This document shows positions 1 to 8,501 of a stretch of 64,000 nt of DNA, one piece after another. How positions within the stretch are numbered: position 1 is the first letter of the stretch; every line of letters begins with the position of its first letter. The translations under genes were made by a program, and so were the position numbers. The DNA comes from Fervidobacterium sp. (GTDB lineage: Bacteria > Thermotogota > Thermotogae > Thermotogales > Fervidobacteriaceae): positions 47,454 to 111,453 of the forward strand of contig JANZZV010000003.1 of assembly GCA_026419195.1 (NCBI GenBank), in the 5' to 3' direction. The notes below the pieces were generated by a model that saw only the letters and a program-made list of their open reading frames with translations, searched no databases and was not told the origin of the DNA.

Positions 1-121
1 CTCTAAAACCGTTTACAACAACGCCTGCTGCTTGTTGACCACGGTGTTGTAATGCAAGTAATAAATCATGAATTACGTTGTATGATTCGTCAACGTTCCA
101 TGTACCTGCTATACCGCACAT
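1..121 (-). CDS. purF: Amidophosphoribosyltransferase, N-terminal fragment (runs off the window)
   Basis: Only the first 40 codons are inside the window; the rest lies beyond base 1. The reading starts MCGIAGTW and continues to LQHRGQQAAGV. Cys2, exposed after Met removal, would be the N-terminal nucleophile of a class II glutamine amidotransferase, and the HRGQQAAG stretch is typical of PurF, the first enzyme of purine synthesis (PRPP plus glutamine to phosphoribosylamine). A run of six G followed by AAA lies just upstream of the ATG at 121 as a strong ribosome binding site. Other class II amidotransferases such as AsnB or GlmS start similarly but do not carry this second motif, and an intact glmS is elsewhere in the window. 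Confidence 0.85.
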   Translation of the reverse strand, partial: MCGIAGTWNVDESYNVIHDLLLALQHRGQQAAGVVVNGFR

Positions 122-153
122 GACTTTCCCCCCACGATATTTGTCACTATTTT

Positions 154-178
154 GAGCAAATTTAATCAATTTTTGCTC
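154..178. promoter_or_regulatory. Inverted repeat upstream of purF
   Basis: GAGCAAA at 154-160 and TTTGCTC at 172-178 form a 7-bp inverted repeat with an 11-base AT-rich spacer, 33 bases upstream of the purF start. It could be an operator or a weak leader hairpin. It does not look like a known purine riboswitch. Only the repeat itself is seen. Confidence 0.25.
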
Positions 179-220
179 TTTTCTATTAAGTGTGTTAAAC
201 CTAAAACCATTTTAGATTTC

Positions 221-250
221 GAAAAAACAGAGGACCCTCTCGGGTCCTTC
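221..250 (-). terminator. Rho-independent terminator after rpoZ
   Basis: On the minus strand a 7-bp stem AGGACCC/GGGTCCT with a GAGA loop (231-248) is followed by a T-run (222-227). It ends the yicC-remA-gmk-rpoZ operon before purF. Confidence 0.85.
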
Positions 251-262
251 TGCATGGCATAG

Positions 263-493
263 CTATTTCACTTCAGGTATTAGTATCTTCAGGATATCTT
301 CGTTTTTGATTCTTATATATCCATCCTGAAGTTCTTTAAATGCGATGCTGACTGAATAATCGTCAGTAGTTGTTACAAATGGTTTGGCAAAATCGTTTAT
401 AGCTTCAGCTCTTTTAGCAACTATTACAGGAATAGCATATTTATATGGAATTTTCTGTAACAGCTTATCGTAGTTGATTACAAATTTACTCAA
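263..493 (-). CDS. rpoZ: RNA polymerase omega subunit
   Basis: A 76-residue protein with the omega signature: an N-terminal '[24 protein letters not shown]' type region in which the [11 protein letters not shown] helix contacts beta-prime. It helps fold and assemble RNA polymerase. The start is TTG at 493, preceded by GGAGGTG seven bases upstream, and it overlaps the end of gmk by eight bases, so the two are translationally coupled. The gmk-rpoZ order is widespread in bacteria and supports the call. A terminator follows at 221-250. Confidence 0.9.
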   Translation of the reverse strand: MSKFVINYDKLLQKIPYKYAIPVIVAKRAEAINDFAKPFVTTTDDYSVSIAFKELQDGYIRIKNEDILKILIPEVK

Positions 494-1127
494 ACGTGCG
501 CACCTCCTCTAAAAGCCTCTTCACTTTCCTCGTTTCTTTTTGCCTTTCATATCTTAAGCGCTCTGCGTAAATAATTGCGGATAAATTCTTTACAGATTCC
601 TCTAAATCCTCATTTATAATAAGATATTCGAATTCAGGAATGAAAGACAGTTCTTTTTTTGCCGTTTCTAAACGGCGTTTTATTTTTTCTTCACTCTCTG
701 TACCGCGTTTTTTAAGTCTCTCACTCAAAATTTGATAACTTGGAGGAGCTACAAAGATAAATTTGGCACCATACCAATTTTTCTTAACTGTAAGTGCTCC
801 CTGCACATCTATATCAAGTATCACATCGTACCCACTTTTTAGGTGTTCGTTAACAAAATCCGCTGGGGTACCATAATAATTGTCATGCACTTGTGCCCAT
901 TCGATGAATCTATTCTCTTGTATCATTCTATTAAACTCTTCGTGTGTTATAAAAAAGTAGTCTACCCCATGGACCTCACCTGGGCGCTGTTTTCTTGTAG
1001 TACATGATATTGAAAATACAAGGTTATCAACACGTTCAAGAACAGAACGTATAATACTTGTCTTTCCAACACCACTTGGACCGCTTATAACAAAGAGAAT
1101 ACCTTCCGATCGCTCAGAACTTTCCAT
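486..1127 (-). CDS. gmk: Guanylate kinase
   Basis: 213 residues, the usual length for bacterial guanylate kinase, which converts GMP and ATP to GDP and ADP. The P-loop GPSGVGKT is at residues 16-23; a GMP-binding region with [17 protein letters not shown] follows, then the lid region with [17 protein letters not shown]. It sits between a DUF370 gene and rpoZ in one minus-strand operon, with six bases to the upstream gene and an 8-base overlap with rpoZ. Confidence 0.97.
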   Translation of the reverse strand: MESSERSEGILFVISGPSGVGKTSIIRSVLERVDNLVFSISCTTRKQRPGEVHGVDYFFITHEEFNRMIQENRFIEWAQVHDNYYGTPADFVNEHLKSGYDVILDIDVQGALTVKKNWYGAKFIFVAPPSYQILSERLKKRGTESEEKIKRRLETAKKELSFIPEFEYLIINEDLEESVKNLSAIIYAERLRYERQKETRKVKRLLEEVRTFE

Positions 1128-1132
1128 GTACT

Positions 1133-1414
1133 CTAACCCTTCCTTATTTTTTCAAGCTGCTTTTCTATTTCCGCCATGGATTCGATAAACCTTTGCGCTA
1201 TTGTCTCAGGTTGAATAGCACTGAGAATTATATGATTCGAATCAGTGATAAGAATAGATCTTGTCTTTCTCCCATACGTAGCATCTATGAGTTTTCCCTC
1301 TTCTTTTGCATCTTCCTTTAATCTTTTAAGCGGAGCACTCTCAGGATTAACAATCGCAATAACCCTGTCACCTGCAATCACGTTACCAAACCCAATATTG
1401 ATTAAACCAAACAT
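1133..1414 (-). CDS. remA: DUF370 / RemA-like regulatory protein
   Basis: 93 residues matching the DUF370 family: [17 protein letters not shown] near the N-terminus, then the conserved [18 protein letters not shown] stretch. In Bacillus the homolog RemA (YlzA) is an oligomeric DNA-binding activator of matrix and osmoprotection genes; what it controls in Thermotogales is not known to me. Its position between yicC and gmk is the usual one for this family. The start is supported by GGAGGTG ahead of the ATG at 1414. The gene symbol is by homology only. Confidence 0.85.
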   Translation of the reverse strand: MFGLINIGFGNVIAGDRVIAIVNPESAPLKRLKEDAKEEGKLIDATYGRKTRSILITDSNHIILSAIQPETIAQRFIESMAEIEKQLEKIRKG

Positions 1415-1451
1415 ATGCTTGCACCTCCCAATTTTTTAGAAAATGACGGAA

Positions 1452-2327
1452 TTATTCAAGGTTCATTACTTGTTCTTTAAATTGAGAAACTAAATATTTA
1501 CCTTCAAGTGCCAAGCTACTTATGTCAAGCGTCTTACTTTTCGATAAAATAGTGTTGAATTCCCTTTGTATCTCCTGAGACAAGAAATTAAGCATATCTC
1601 CAACAGGCTCATCTTTCATTAGCAATTCGTCAACGCGCTGCAGGTGACTTTCAAGTCTTGTTATCTCCTCACGTATATCAGCTCTATCTGCCAATATCGC
1701 TAACGCATTTTCAAAAAGTTCTTTGTTAATCTCTACATCATCGGGTAAAATTTCTTTCATATTTGTTCTTATTCTCTCAGCAATGTATTTAGGTACTTCA
1801 TTGGCTTTTGATCTTATCTCTGTCACAATTTGCCTCATTTTTCGACTCATGTTAGACAAGTCATTTACTAACTTTTCTCCTTCGGTTTTTCTTTCTTGAA
1901 CAACCTGTTGAAGTACTTCTTGTAAGATCGTCGCAACGCTTTTCCAAACAATTTCTATTTCCTCATTTGAAAATTCGAATTGGAAAAGTTCCCTAAAACT
2001 TAGCAGATGACTAAGTTCAACAGGAACAGGTATGCCAAGATTTTCACGTATCTCTGATAGCATTTCATAATATGTTCGTACTAACGAGTAATCTACAGTA
2101 ATTTGGACAGGTTTTATAAATCTTACCCAAACTCGTACCGATACCTTACCTTTGGTTATGTATTCCTTCACCTTAGAAATAACATCGAGTTCCTTAGAGT
2201 TCAAAAAATACGGTAGATAAACATCTACGTTGAAACCCTTAGAATTTAGAGTTTTAATTTCACAAGTAATTTTGTAGTCGTTGATTATAGATTGGATCTT
2301 TGCATATCCAGTCATGCTATATGGCAT
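1452..2327 (-). CDS. yicC: YicC-family endoribonuclease
   Basis: 291 residues with both hallmarks of the family: the N-terminal MTGYAK motif a few residues in, and a C-terminal region (RADIREEITRLESHLQRV then GDMLNFLSQEIQREFNTI) matching the DUF1732 domain. E. coli YicC is reported as an RNase acting on RNA including small RNAs. First gene of the yicC-remA-gmk-rpoZ operon. TAGGAGG lies upstream of the ATG at 2327 and a consensus-like promoter is at 2358-2386. Confidence 0.92.
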   Translation of the reverse strand: MPYSMTGYAKIQSIINDYKITCEIKTLNSKGFNVDVYLPYFLNSKELDVISKVKEYITKGKVSVRVWVRFIKPVQITVDYSLVRTYYEMLSEIRENLGIPVPVELSHLLSFRELFQFEFSNEEIEIVWKSVATILQEVLQQVVQERKTEGEKLVNDLSNMSRKMRQIVTEIRSKANEVPKYIAERIRTNMKEILPDDVEINKELFENALAILADRADIREEITRLESHLQRVDELLMKDEPVGDMLNFLSQEIQREFNTILSKSKTLDISSLALEGKYLVSQFKEQVMNLE

Positions 2328-2357
2328 AAAAATAGCCTCCTAAAACTCATCGAGTAT

Positions 2358-2386
2358 ATTATACATGAAATTTCCAAAAATTCCAA
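2358..2386 (-). promoter_or_regulatory. Sigma-A-type promoter of the yicC operon
   Basis: Minus-strand TTGGAA (2381-2386) and TATAAT (2358-2363) separated by 17 bases, about 30 bases upstream of the yicC start. An 8-bp inverted repeat, CATGAAAT at 2364-2371 and ATTTCATG at 2389-2396, brackets the -35 box and could be an operator. Confidence 0.7.
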
Positions 2387-2401
2387 GTATTTCATGAAAA
2401 A

Positions 2402-2435
2402 TTAAAAATATGTGCGGAAGAAAACCTTCCGCACA
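2402..2435 (-). terminator. Rho-independent terminator after transketolase
   Basis: Perfect stem TGTGCGGAAG/CTTCCGCACA with a short loop (2411-2435); on the minus strand it is followed by a T-rich tract (2402-2410). It separates the ADH-transketolase operon from the yicC operon. Confidence 0.85.
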
Positions 2436-2444
2436 TTATTTCTA

Positions 2445-4319
2445 TTATTTACAATTTAACTTACTCAATATGAACTCTGCCACTCTCTCTCCACTTAAAC
2501 CGTAGATCTCAAAAAGTGCTTTTGAATCACCCGACACAGGAAATTCTGAGAGCCCAAGTTTGATAAACGTGCCAGGTAACATTCCCATTTCAAAGTATTT
2601 TTGAGCGATTAAACTCCCAAGTCCGTTTAACAAATTGTGGTCTTCTAAAGTTACAACAAAGTTTGAATATTCTCCTAAGACCTCTTCATCAAGTTTGTAA
2701 GGACAGCTTACATTAATTATGGCAAAATGTATTCCCTTTAATTTTAGTATTTCATAAGCCCTTATTGCACTTGGTACAACCGAACCAATGCAATATATTA
2801 CTCCGTCTCTACCATTACGTAGTATATCCATCTTACCATACTCAAAGGTGTAGTTTTCATCAAAATATAAACTTCCATCTTCTTTTCTTATTGGATCAAC
2901 TTTGCTTCTTCCCATCGCTACGACAAAATTTCCATACTCCTTAGCAACAAACCTTACAACTCTATCAGTCTGATTAGGATCGGCTGGAACAATCACTTTG
3001 AACCCATACCAAGCAAGTGGCGCCCCGATGTAGTTAAGTGCATGGTGGGTCTTTCCGTCTTCACCAACATCAATACCACAATGTGTGACCACCACCTTCA
3101 GATTGGTGCTATTAATAGCATTTAATCGATGTTGATTAAACGTTTCATCAATACCAAACACTCCAAAATCTGCAAAAAATGTAATTATTCCATCAGCAGA
3201 GAGTGCACCAGCTAAAACCGCAGCGTTGTGTTCTTGTACACCCAACTCGATGATCCTATCTGGTCGTTCTTTGTCAAGAAAATCGAGCTTAACAGAACCT
3301 TTTAAGTCGCAGTCGACTGCGACAATATTATCATTTAGTGTTGCAAGATCTGCAATTGCTCTACCAAGTGCACTTCTATTGTCTGTTGGTTTGTCGTAAA
3401 GTCTTGGTTTTCCTGTATCCACTTTAACTTCGTACTCCAACTTCACCTTTTTATGAGCAATCACAGGCAGTTCTTTTCGCATTTTGATATATTTTTCCAC
3501 ATCATTTTCTACCCCAAGTTGTGCGAGCGCTATTTCAAGTTCTTCTTTTCCCAAAGCTTTACCATGGTAATCTGGTTTATTTTCCATGAAATCCACGCCT
3601 TTACCAATAATCGTGTGAGCAATGATAGCCGTTGGTTTTCCATCGTTCTTAGCTATCGTAAGGGCTGATAGGATCTGTTCATGATCGTGCCCATCTATCT
3701 CAATAGTTCTCCAACCAGCAGCTTCAAATTCTGCTTTTATATCCACATACATTACTTCATGTGCATGTCCACTTATCTGAATATCATTGTAATCTACAAT
3801 AACAGTAATATTATCCAATTTGTATTTCCTTGCTGTTCTTCTCGCCTCTTGCACTTGCCCTTTTGCACTTTCTCCATCACTCATAAGCACATAAACATGA
3901 TAACTTTTCTTTTTGTATTTCGCAGCAAGTGCGAATCCTACACCAGCACTTAAACCTTGTCCAAGATTACCCGTTGTCCATTCAACGCCTGGAATACCAC
4001 GTGTTATGTGTCCTTCAAAAATTGATGCTGGATGTCTGAATCCTGAAATAACTTCATCTCTGTCAACAAATCCATAAACAGCTAGCGTTGAATAGACGGC
4101 TGGGGATATATGTCCGTGACTTATCACAATACGATCTCTTTCTTCGTTCCATGGATCTTTTGGGTCAATATTGGCAAACGCATAAAGCGTTACAAGTATA
4201 TCTATAGATGACATTGAACCTCCAGGATGTCCAGAATTTGCTACATACGTCATTTTCAAAATATCACCACGGCATTGCTTTGACAATTTTTTTAGGTGTT
4301 CGATATTCACATTCTCCAC
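2445..4319 (-). CDS. tkt: Transketolase
   Basis: 624 residues, a full single-chain transketolase linking the pentose phosphate pathway to glycolysis by moving two-carbon ketol units with thiamine diphosphate. The N-terminal half carries the cofactor region: SGHPGGS, TTGNLGQGLSAGVGFALAAK and MSDGESAKGQ, with the later IVDYND part of the metal/diphosphate site. The central half has LGVQEHNAAVLAGAL, containing the catalytic Glu, and a C-terminal domain closes the protein. The start is GTG with GGAGGG seven bases upstream. It lies 20 bases downstream of an alcohol dehydrogenase gene in the same direction. Confidence 0.95.
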   Translation of the reverse strand: MENVNIEHLKKLSKQCRGDILKMTYVANSGHPGGSMSSIDILVTLYAFANIDPKDPWNEERDRIVISHGHISPAVYSTLAVYGFVDRDEVISGFRHPASIFEGHITRGIPGVEWTTGNLGQGLSAGVGFALAAKYKKKSYHVYVLMSDGESAKGQVQEARRTARKYKLDNITVIVDYNDIQISGHAHEVMYVDIKAEFEAAGWRTIEIDGHDHEQILSALTIAKNDGKPTAIIAHTIIGKGVDFMENKPDYHGKALGKEELEIALAQLGVENDVEKYIKMRKELPVIAHKKVKLEYEVKVDTGKPRLYDKPTDNRSALGRAIADLATLNDNIVAVDCDLKGSVKLDFLDKERPDRIIELGVQEHNAAVLAGALSADGIITFFADFGVFGIDETFNQHRLNAINSTNLKVVVTHCGIDVGEDGKTHHALNYIGAPLAWYGFKVIVPADPNQTDRVVRFVAKEYGNFVVAMGRSKVDPIRKEDGSLYFDENYTFEYGKMDILRNGRDGVIYCIGSVVPSAIRAYEILKLKGIHFAIINVSCPYKLDEEVLGEYSNFVVTLEDHNLLNGLGSLIAQKYFEMGMLPGTFIKLGLSEFPVSGDSKALFEIYGLSGERVAEFILSKLNCK

Positions 4320-4339
4320 ACGTTATCCCTCCGTAATTT

Positions 4340-5494
4340 TCAAAACGCTATCTCGTAGATTCTTCTTATATCGTCGTAATGAAGTTCTTTGACAGTTCCA
4401 AAAGGAGCATGTTTGCTCGCAATTTTCGTAAGCTCATCTATATCACTCTTTGTAAATCCTACCTCATTTAACGTGACAGGTGCCCCCATTGAAGAGTACA
4501 ACTTTTTAAGTTCTTCTATTGTGGTTTCAGGCGTTATCTCTCCGTTTAACTCAAGGACATTTTTACCAAATTTAATTAACTTTTCCGATATTTTATCTTT
4601 GACATACGTCATCCAAGCTGGAAAAACAATTGCAAGTCCTGCACCATGAGCAACATCAGGATTTAAAGCGCTGATCGCATGTTCAAGCTCGTGCGAGGAC
4701 CAATCTCCTCCGTTGGTACCTATGCCCGTTAGGCCGTTAAGTGCAAGTGTAGTGGCAAGACAGAAGTTGGCACGCGCTTCATAATTTTCCGCTTCTCTCA
4801 GTATAATTTGCGTAGTTTGAATAAGCGTTTTAATTATACTCTCATCGACTTTGTCTATCAGGGTGCTACCTGATGTATCGAAATAATATTCCATAACATG
4901 ACTAATAGCATCGATAGCACCGTACACTACTTGTTCTTTTGGGAGCGTAAATTGCGTTGTTGGATCTACTATAGATACAACAGGATAAACGTGCTTTGAA
5001 CTGAAGTAAAACTTCTCCTTTGTCTGTTCATTTGTAACAACAGCATTTCCGTTCATTTCTGTACCCGTTGCAGACATTGTTAATATCACGTAGAGTGGAA
5101 GTGCTTTCCTAACATTATACTTTCCTACGAAAGCATCCCATATATCGCCCTCATAGTAAAATCCTGCAGCTATTGCTTTTGCACTATCAACAACACTTCC
5201 TCCACCAACTGCAAGAATAGCCTGAACGTTGTTTTGTCTTGCAACCTCTATAGCTTCATGTACCTTCGATAGTACAGGGTTTGGTCGAACACCGGATACT
5301 TCCACTTTTTCCACACCATTTTCAATCAGCGATCTGACAACTCTTTCGTATACACCATTCCTCTTTATCGAACCACTTCCATAGAGCAAAAGTACCTTCT
5401 TTATGCCATCTTTCTTAAGGTATTCACCTATCTTTTCCACTGTACCTTTCCCAAAGACTAGTTTTGTCGGATTATGAAACACAAAATTTTCCAC
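4340..5494 (-). CDS. Iron-containing alcohol dehydrogenase (butanol dehydrogenase type)
   Basis: 384 residues of the group III Fe-dependent alcohol dehydrogenases, NAD(P)H-linked enzymes that reduce aldehydes to alcohols. Seen are the nucleotide-binding GGGSVVDSAKAIA and the metal-site segments DAISHVMEYYF and SSHELEHAISALNPDVAHGAG. I place the start at the third of three GTG codons (5494), because GGGGGTGA is five bases before it and the resulting N-terminus MENFVFHNPTKLVFGKG matches butanol dehydrogenases. First gene of an operon with transketolase; promoter at 5544-5572. Confidence 0.9.
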   Translation of the reverse strand: MENFVFHNPTKLVFGKGTVEKIGEYLKKDGIKKVLLLYGSGSIKRNGVYERVVRSLIENGVEKVEVSGVRPNPVLSKVHEAIEVARQNNVQAILAVGGGSVVDSAKAIAAGFYYEGDIWDAFVGKYNVRKALPLYVILTMSATGTEMNGNAVVTNEQTKEKFYFSSKHVYPVVSIVDPTTQFTLPKEQVVYGAIDAISHVMEYYFDTSGSTLIDKVDESIIKTLIQTTQIILREAENYEARANFCLATTLALNGLTGIGTNGGDWSSHELEHAISALNPDVAHGAGLAIVFPAWMTYVKDKISEKLIKFGKNVLELNGEITPETTIEELKKLYSSMGAPVTLNEVGFTKSDIDELTKIASKHAPFGTVKELHYDDIRRIYEIAF

Positions 5495-5543
5495 TTTGTT
5501 CACCCCCACTTTTTGAAATTCTTATACATGATCAGTATTTATC

Positions 5544-5572
5544 ATTATACCACCAAGTCTTCTCAAAATCAA
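5544..5572 (-). promoter_or_regulatory. Promoter of the ADH-transketolase operon
   Basis: Minus-strand TTGATT (5567-5572) and TATAAT (5544-5549) with a 17-base spacer. The -35 box touches the base of the upstream terminator hairpin, so terminator and promoter are packed back to back. Confidence 0.65.
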
Positions 5573-5602
5573 AAATAGGTAGGCAAAAAGCCTACCTATT
5601 TT
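5572..5602 (-). terminator. Terminator of the ABC importer operon
   Basis: A long perfect stem AATAGGTAGGC/GCCTACCTATT with an A5 loop (5574-5600), AT-extended on both sides so that each strand ends in a T-run. It follows the binding-protein gene (minus strand). Confidence 0.85.
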
Positions 5603-5630
5603 TCTCGTTTATTATCTTTGATACATTGAC

Positions 5631-6554
5631 CTATTTAGTTTCAATAAAGAACTTTTCATCTGGAACTTTCGGCATACCCTCTGGATAAAGCTCATTAAGC
5701 CTTCTTAAATAATTAAGCACTTCCTCTTTGCAGTCCTTTGAAGATACATAGTTGTACTGACTTCTTGAGAGAGAGGTTTTCAACACATTAGTTGGAATAC
5801 CTAATTGTTTACTCGTTATTTCAACAGCTTTATCTATGTTATTGTAAGACCAGTTTAGGCTTGCAATGAAAGATTTCTCAAAGAGCCTTACTGTATTTAA
5901 GTAATCCTGCAACTTTCCAGTCACAAATATTCCGGTTATAGGAATACCATATTTGGTTCCACTGGCTTTGTTCCATTCGTCCTGTAAGTCAAGGATTATT
6001 TTTCCTTTTGACAGTGTCATCGTTACGAAAGGTTCGGGAATCGCCGCTAATCTTATCTTACCTGAGTTAAATAGTGATACTATTTCCTGAGGCTGTGCGT
6101 ACGCAAATGTAACGTCTTTATCTGGTTCCAACCCGTTTTTGACAAGTAAATATCTCATCACAACATCGGCAGTTTGACCCCGTCCGTGAGCAGTGTATAT
6201 CTTCTCACCCTTTAGGCTTTGATAATTTTTAAATTCAAAATCGGTTGAAGCAACGACATAAAATAATCGCCAACTGTATACACCAACAAGTCTTACGTCA
6301 ATACCTTTTGTATACAAATTTGCAGCAAATGTTACTGGTAAAGCTGCAAAGTTCACTTTCTTAGATACAATATAGGCCGTAGCCTCATCGAGTGTCTTCC
6401 AAAACCTCATATCAAGTGCGATATCGGTTTTAACCTCTTTACCAATCAGCCCAGCTACAGGGAAGATCGTTGGACCAAAAGGATTGATAAAACTTACTGC
6501 ATAGATCCAGATGGAAAGAAAAATCATAGCAAGTACGAAAAACTTTTTAGTCAT
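5631..6554 (-). CDS. ABC transporter substrate-binding protein (NMT1/SsuA/TauA-like)
   Basis: About 307 residues. The start is the ATG at 6554, giving MTKKFFVLAMIFLSIWIYA, a clear Sec signal peptide, with GGAGGTGG five bases upstream; this ATG overlaps the stop of the ATPase gene (ATGA). No lipobox Cys is visible. The body has features of the NMT1/THI5-SsuA-TauA binding proteins (KGEKIYTAHGRGQTADVVMRYLL; RLAAIPEPFVTMTL). Such proteins serve importers for sulfonates, taurine, nitrate or pyrimidine precursors; the substrate here cannot be read. No thiamine riboswitch is seen upstream of the operon. Confidence 0.82.
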   Translation of the reverse strand: MTKKFFVLAMIFLSIWIYAVSFINPFGPTIFPVAGLIGKEVKTDIALDMRFWKTLDEATAYIVSKKVNFAALPVTFAANLYTKGIDVRLVGVYSWRLFYVVASTDFEFKNYQSLKGEKIYTAHGRGQTADVVMRYLLVKNGLEPDKDVTFAYAQPQEIVSLFNSGKIRLAAIPEPFVTMTLSKGKIILDLQDEWNKASGTKYGIPITGIFVTGKLQDYLNTVRLFEKSFIASLNWSYNNIDKAVEITSKQLGIPTNVLKTSLSRSQYNYVSSKDCKEEVLNYLRRLNELYPEGMPKVPDEKFFIETK

Positions 6555-7252
6555 ACACTCCACCTCCTCATAATTTCCGATAGTATAGCTGATTCCATTT
6601 TTTGAAATTCTTCAGATAGTGCATTCTTTGGTATGTGTTTTGTCTTAAATTCTCCAATTATTCTGCTTGGTTTATCACTAAGTAATATAATTCTATCTGC
6701 TAACAAGAGCGCTTCACGTATATCGTGAGTAACAAGGATCATCGAAAAATTTCCTATTTTTCTTTTTTCTATAATATCTTCTATTATTGAAAGCTTCATA
6801 TGGACATCCAAAGAAGCAAAAGGTTCATCCAAAAACAAAACTTCTGGATCTGAGATTAAAGCCCTTGCCAAGTTCACCCTTTGCTTCATACCGCCACTGA
6901 GCTTTGAAGGTAAGTAATGAGCAAAGTTTTCCAGACTAAATGTCTTGAGAATGGAAAGAGCCCTTTGTTCATCATTATAAACAAACAAAATATTTTCAAG
7001 TACATTTTTCCAAGGTATCAATCTTGGCTCTTGAAAAACATAACCTATCTTTGAAAAGTATTTTTGTATATATCCATTGTAGTTTTTGTCAATCCCTGCT
7101 ACGATTTTTAAGAGTGTTGTCTTTCCACAACCAGATGGACCAAGAAACGCTACTGATTCGCCTTTAAGTAGCTCAAAAGATAAATTTTCTATAACTTTTA
7201 GTTTTCCAAAGAATTTTTCCAGATTTTTAACACTCAATATTACATCATTCAC
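6551..7252 (-). CDS. ABC transporter ATP-binding protein (SsuB/TauB-like)
   Basis: About 233 residues with Walker A GPSGCGKTT, Q-loop in GYVFQEPRLIPW, signature LSGGMKQRV, Walker B VLFLDEPFASLD and the H-loop LVTHDIREA. I prefer the GTG at 7252, which overlaps the permease stop (GTGA), over the upstream TTG at 7264. Middle gene of a three-gene importer operon, permease-ATPase-binding protein, all overlapping. Confidence 0.9.
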   Translation of the reverse strand: MNDVILSVKNLEKFFGKLKVIENLSFELLKGESVAFLGPSGCGKTTLLKIVAGIDKNYNGYIQKYFSKIGYVFQEPRLIPWKNVLENILFVYNDEQRALSILKTFSLENFAHYLPSKLSGGMKQRVNLARALISDPEVLFLDEPFASLDVHMKLSIIEDIIEKRKIGNFSMILVTHDIREALLLADRIILLSDKPSRIIGEFKTKHIPKNALSEEFQKMESAILSEIMRRWSV

Positions 7253-7995
7253 ACTAATTCCCAATTCTTAAGTAACCTCCTTACAAGCCTATGAACAATG
7301 CTTTCTACAATCAATCCTATAGTTATTATTACGATTGTGTAAGCATAAACTTTTTCGACAGAAACAGACTGCCTTGCCCAAGCTATCAGCACACCAATCC
7401 CTTTTTCCCCACACATATATTCTGCAACAACAACAACCTTCCACACATTTCCAATGACAACCTGAAGTGTTGAAACAAATTGAGGGATTATTGAACCAAG
7501 ATACACATCCTTCAAGATCCTACTTTTTCGTACATTGTAGACATGTGCCATCTCGATAAGTCTTTTGTCAGTTGTCTGGATACCAACTGCTGTTGATAAA
7601 ATTGCGTGCGGAAGCAACGATAGAAAGCTAACAACAACAGGTCCAGTCCAACCAATACCCCAAATGAACATCACAAGCGCAAGCCAGGTTACTATTGGAA
7701 ATGCTTGCATGAACAGTATAAAAGGTCGTGAGATCTCATAGAGAATATCGTTCAGACCAACCAAGAAACCTAACACCACACCAACAAAAACTACAGAAAA
7801 AAGCACAACCAATACCTTTGACAATGTTTGTACCAAGTTCATCCAGAAAATTTGTTTAGTTATTTCATCTGCTATCGTCAAAAAAACACTCAAAGGATTG
7901 GGTAGTATCAACTGTGAATTGATAAGATATGATGCAATTGTCCAGATGAAAAATATAAATAATATGCCGACAATATAATTAGCTTTTTCTACCAA
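7249..7995 (-). CDS. ABC transporter permease (SsuC/TauC-like)
   Basis: 248 residues with about six hydrophobic segments and the inner-membrane permease loop motif (LIEMAHVYNVRKSRILKDVY, the EAA-type loop contacting the ATPase) around the middle. It starts with TTG, with GAAAGGAG about eight bases upstream, and is the first gene of the importer operon. Confidence 0.85.
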   Translation of the reverse strand: MVEKANYIVGILFIFFIWTIASYLINSQLILPNPLSVFLTIADEITKQIFWMNLVQTLSKVLVVLFSVVFVGVVLGFLVGLNDILYEISRPFILFMQAFPIVTWLALVMFIWGIGWTGPVVVSFLSLLPHAILSTAVGIQTTDKRLIEMAHVYNVRKSRILKDVYLGSIIPQFVSTLQVVIGNVWKVVVVAEYMCGEKGIGVLIAWARQSVSVEKVYAYTIVIITIGLIVESIVHRLVRRLLKNWELV

Positions 7996-8058
7996 TGTTT
8001 ATCTCCTTTCATTTAGGATTATTCAAATCGTCCTCTAAGTTTGTAATGTATGAAAAAA

Positions 8059-8088
8059 TTGACATGGTATAAACAAATTTGATATAAT
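8059..8088 (+). promoter_or_regulatory. Promoter of the TM1266-like gene
   Basis: TTGACA (8059-8064) and TATAAT (8083-8088) with an 18-base spacer, 67 bases before the start codon at 8155. Confidence 0.7.
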
Positions 8089-8154
8089 ATTAAAGGTACA
8101 AGTTTCGGTTTCGTATTTACTTTTTATTGAATTCCATTAAAGGAGGTGTATCTC

Positions 8155-8424
8155 ATGGCAAGAGATATTACAGTGAGAACGGTTATGGCTGTCTTGGTTG
8201 ACAAAAGAGAACAAGCCGCTGTTGAAGTACAAAAACTTTTAACAGAGTATGGTTGTTATATAAAAACAAGGCTTGGTCTTCATGAAGGTGCAGGTCAATA
8301 TTGTTCGCCAGTTGGTTTAATTATACTAGAGCTTGTTGACGATGAAACAAAGCATGATGAGCTTTGCCAAAAGTTAAACCAAATTGATGGTGTAACGGCC
8401 AAGTACATGAAACTTGAGCTGTGA
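8155..8424 (+). CDS. TM1266-like putative FeFe-hydrogenase system regulator
   Basis: 89 residues, MARDITVRTVMAVLVDK..., matching the small ferredoxin-fold/ACT-like family named after Thermotoga TM1266 and usually found next to hydrogenase maturation genes. Function is predicted only. The ATG at 8155 is chosen over an in-frame GTG at 8146 because AGGAGGTG sits six bases before the ATG. It is convergent with hydE and has a paralog at 11335-11580 on the far side of the same cluster. Three Cys are present (in YGCYIK, GQYCSP and DELCQK); whether they bind metal is unknown. Confidence 0.8.
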   Translation: MARDITVRTVMAVLVDKREQAAVEVQKLLTEYGCYIKTRLGLHEGAGQYCSPVGLIILELVDDETKHDELCQKLNQIDGVTAKYMKLEL

Positions 8425-8470
8425 ACAAATGATCTATTAAAATTTTCAAAGACAACGTATGATAACAAAA

Positions 8471-8497
8471 TGGTCAGCGGTACGCTGACCACTTATT
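8471..8497. terminator. Bidirectional terminator between the TM1266-like gene and hydE
   Basis: Perfect 9-bp stem TGGTCAGCG/CGCTGACCA with a three-base loop (8471-8491). It is followed by CTTATTTTTATT on the plus strand and by TTTTG on the minus strand, so it can stop both convergent transcripts. Confidence 0.85.
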
Positions 8498-8501
8498 TTT
8501 A

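Noticed and set aside
7996..8050. Possible thiamine or other riboswitch upstream of the ABC importer
   Set aside because: The leader is too short and no TPP-box pattern is visible.
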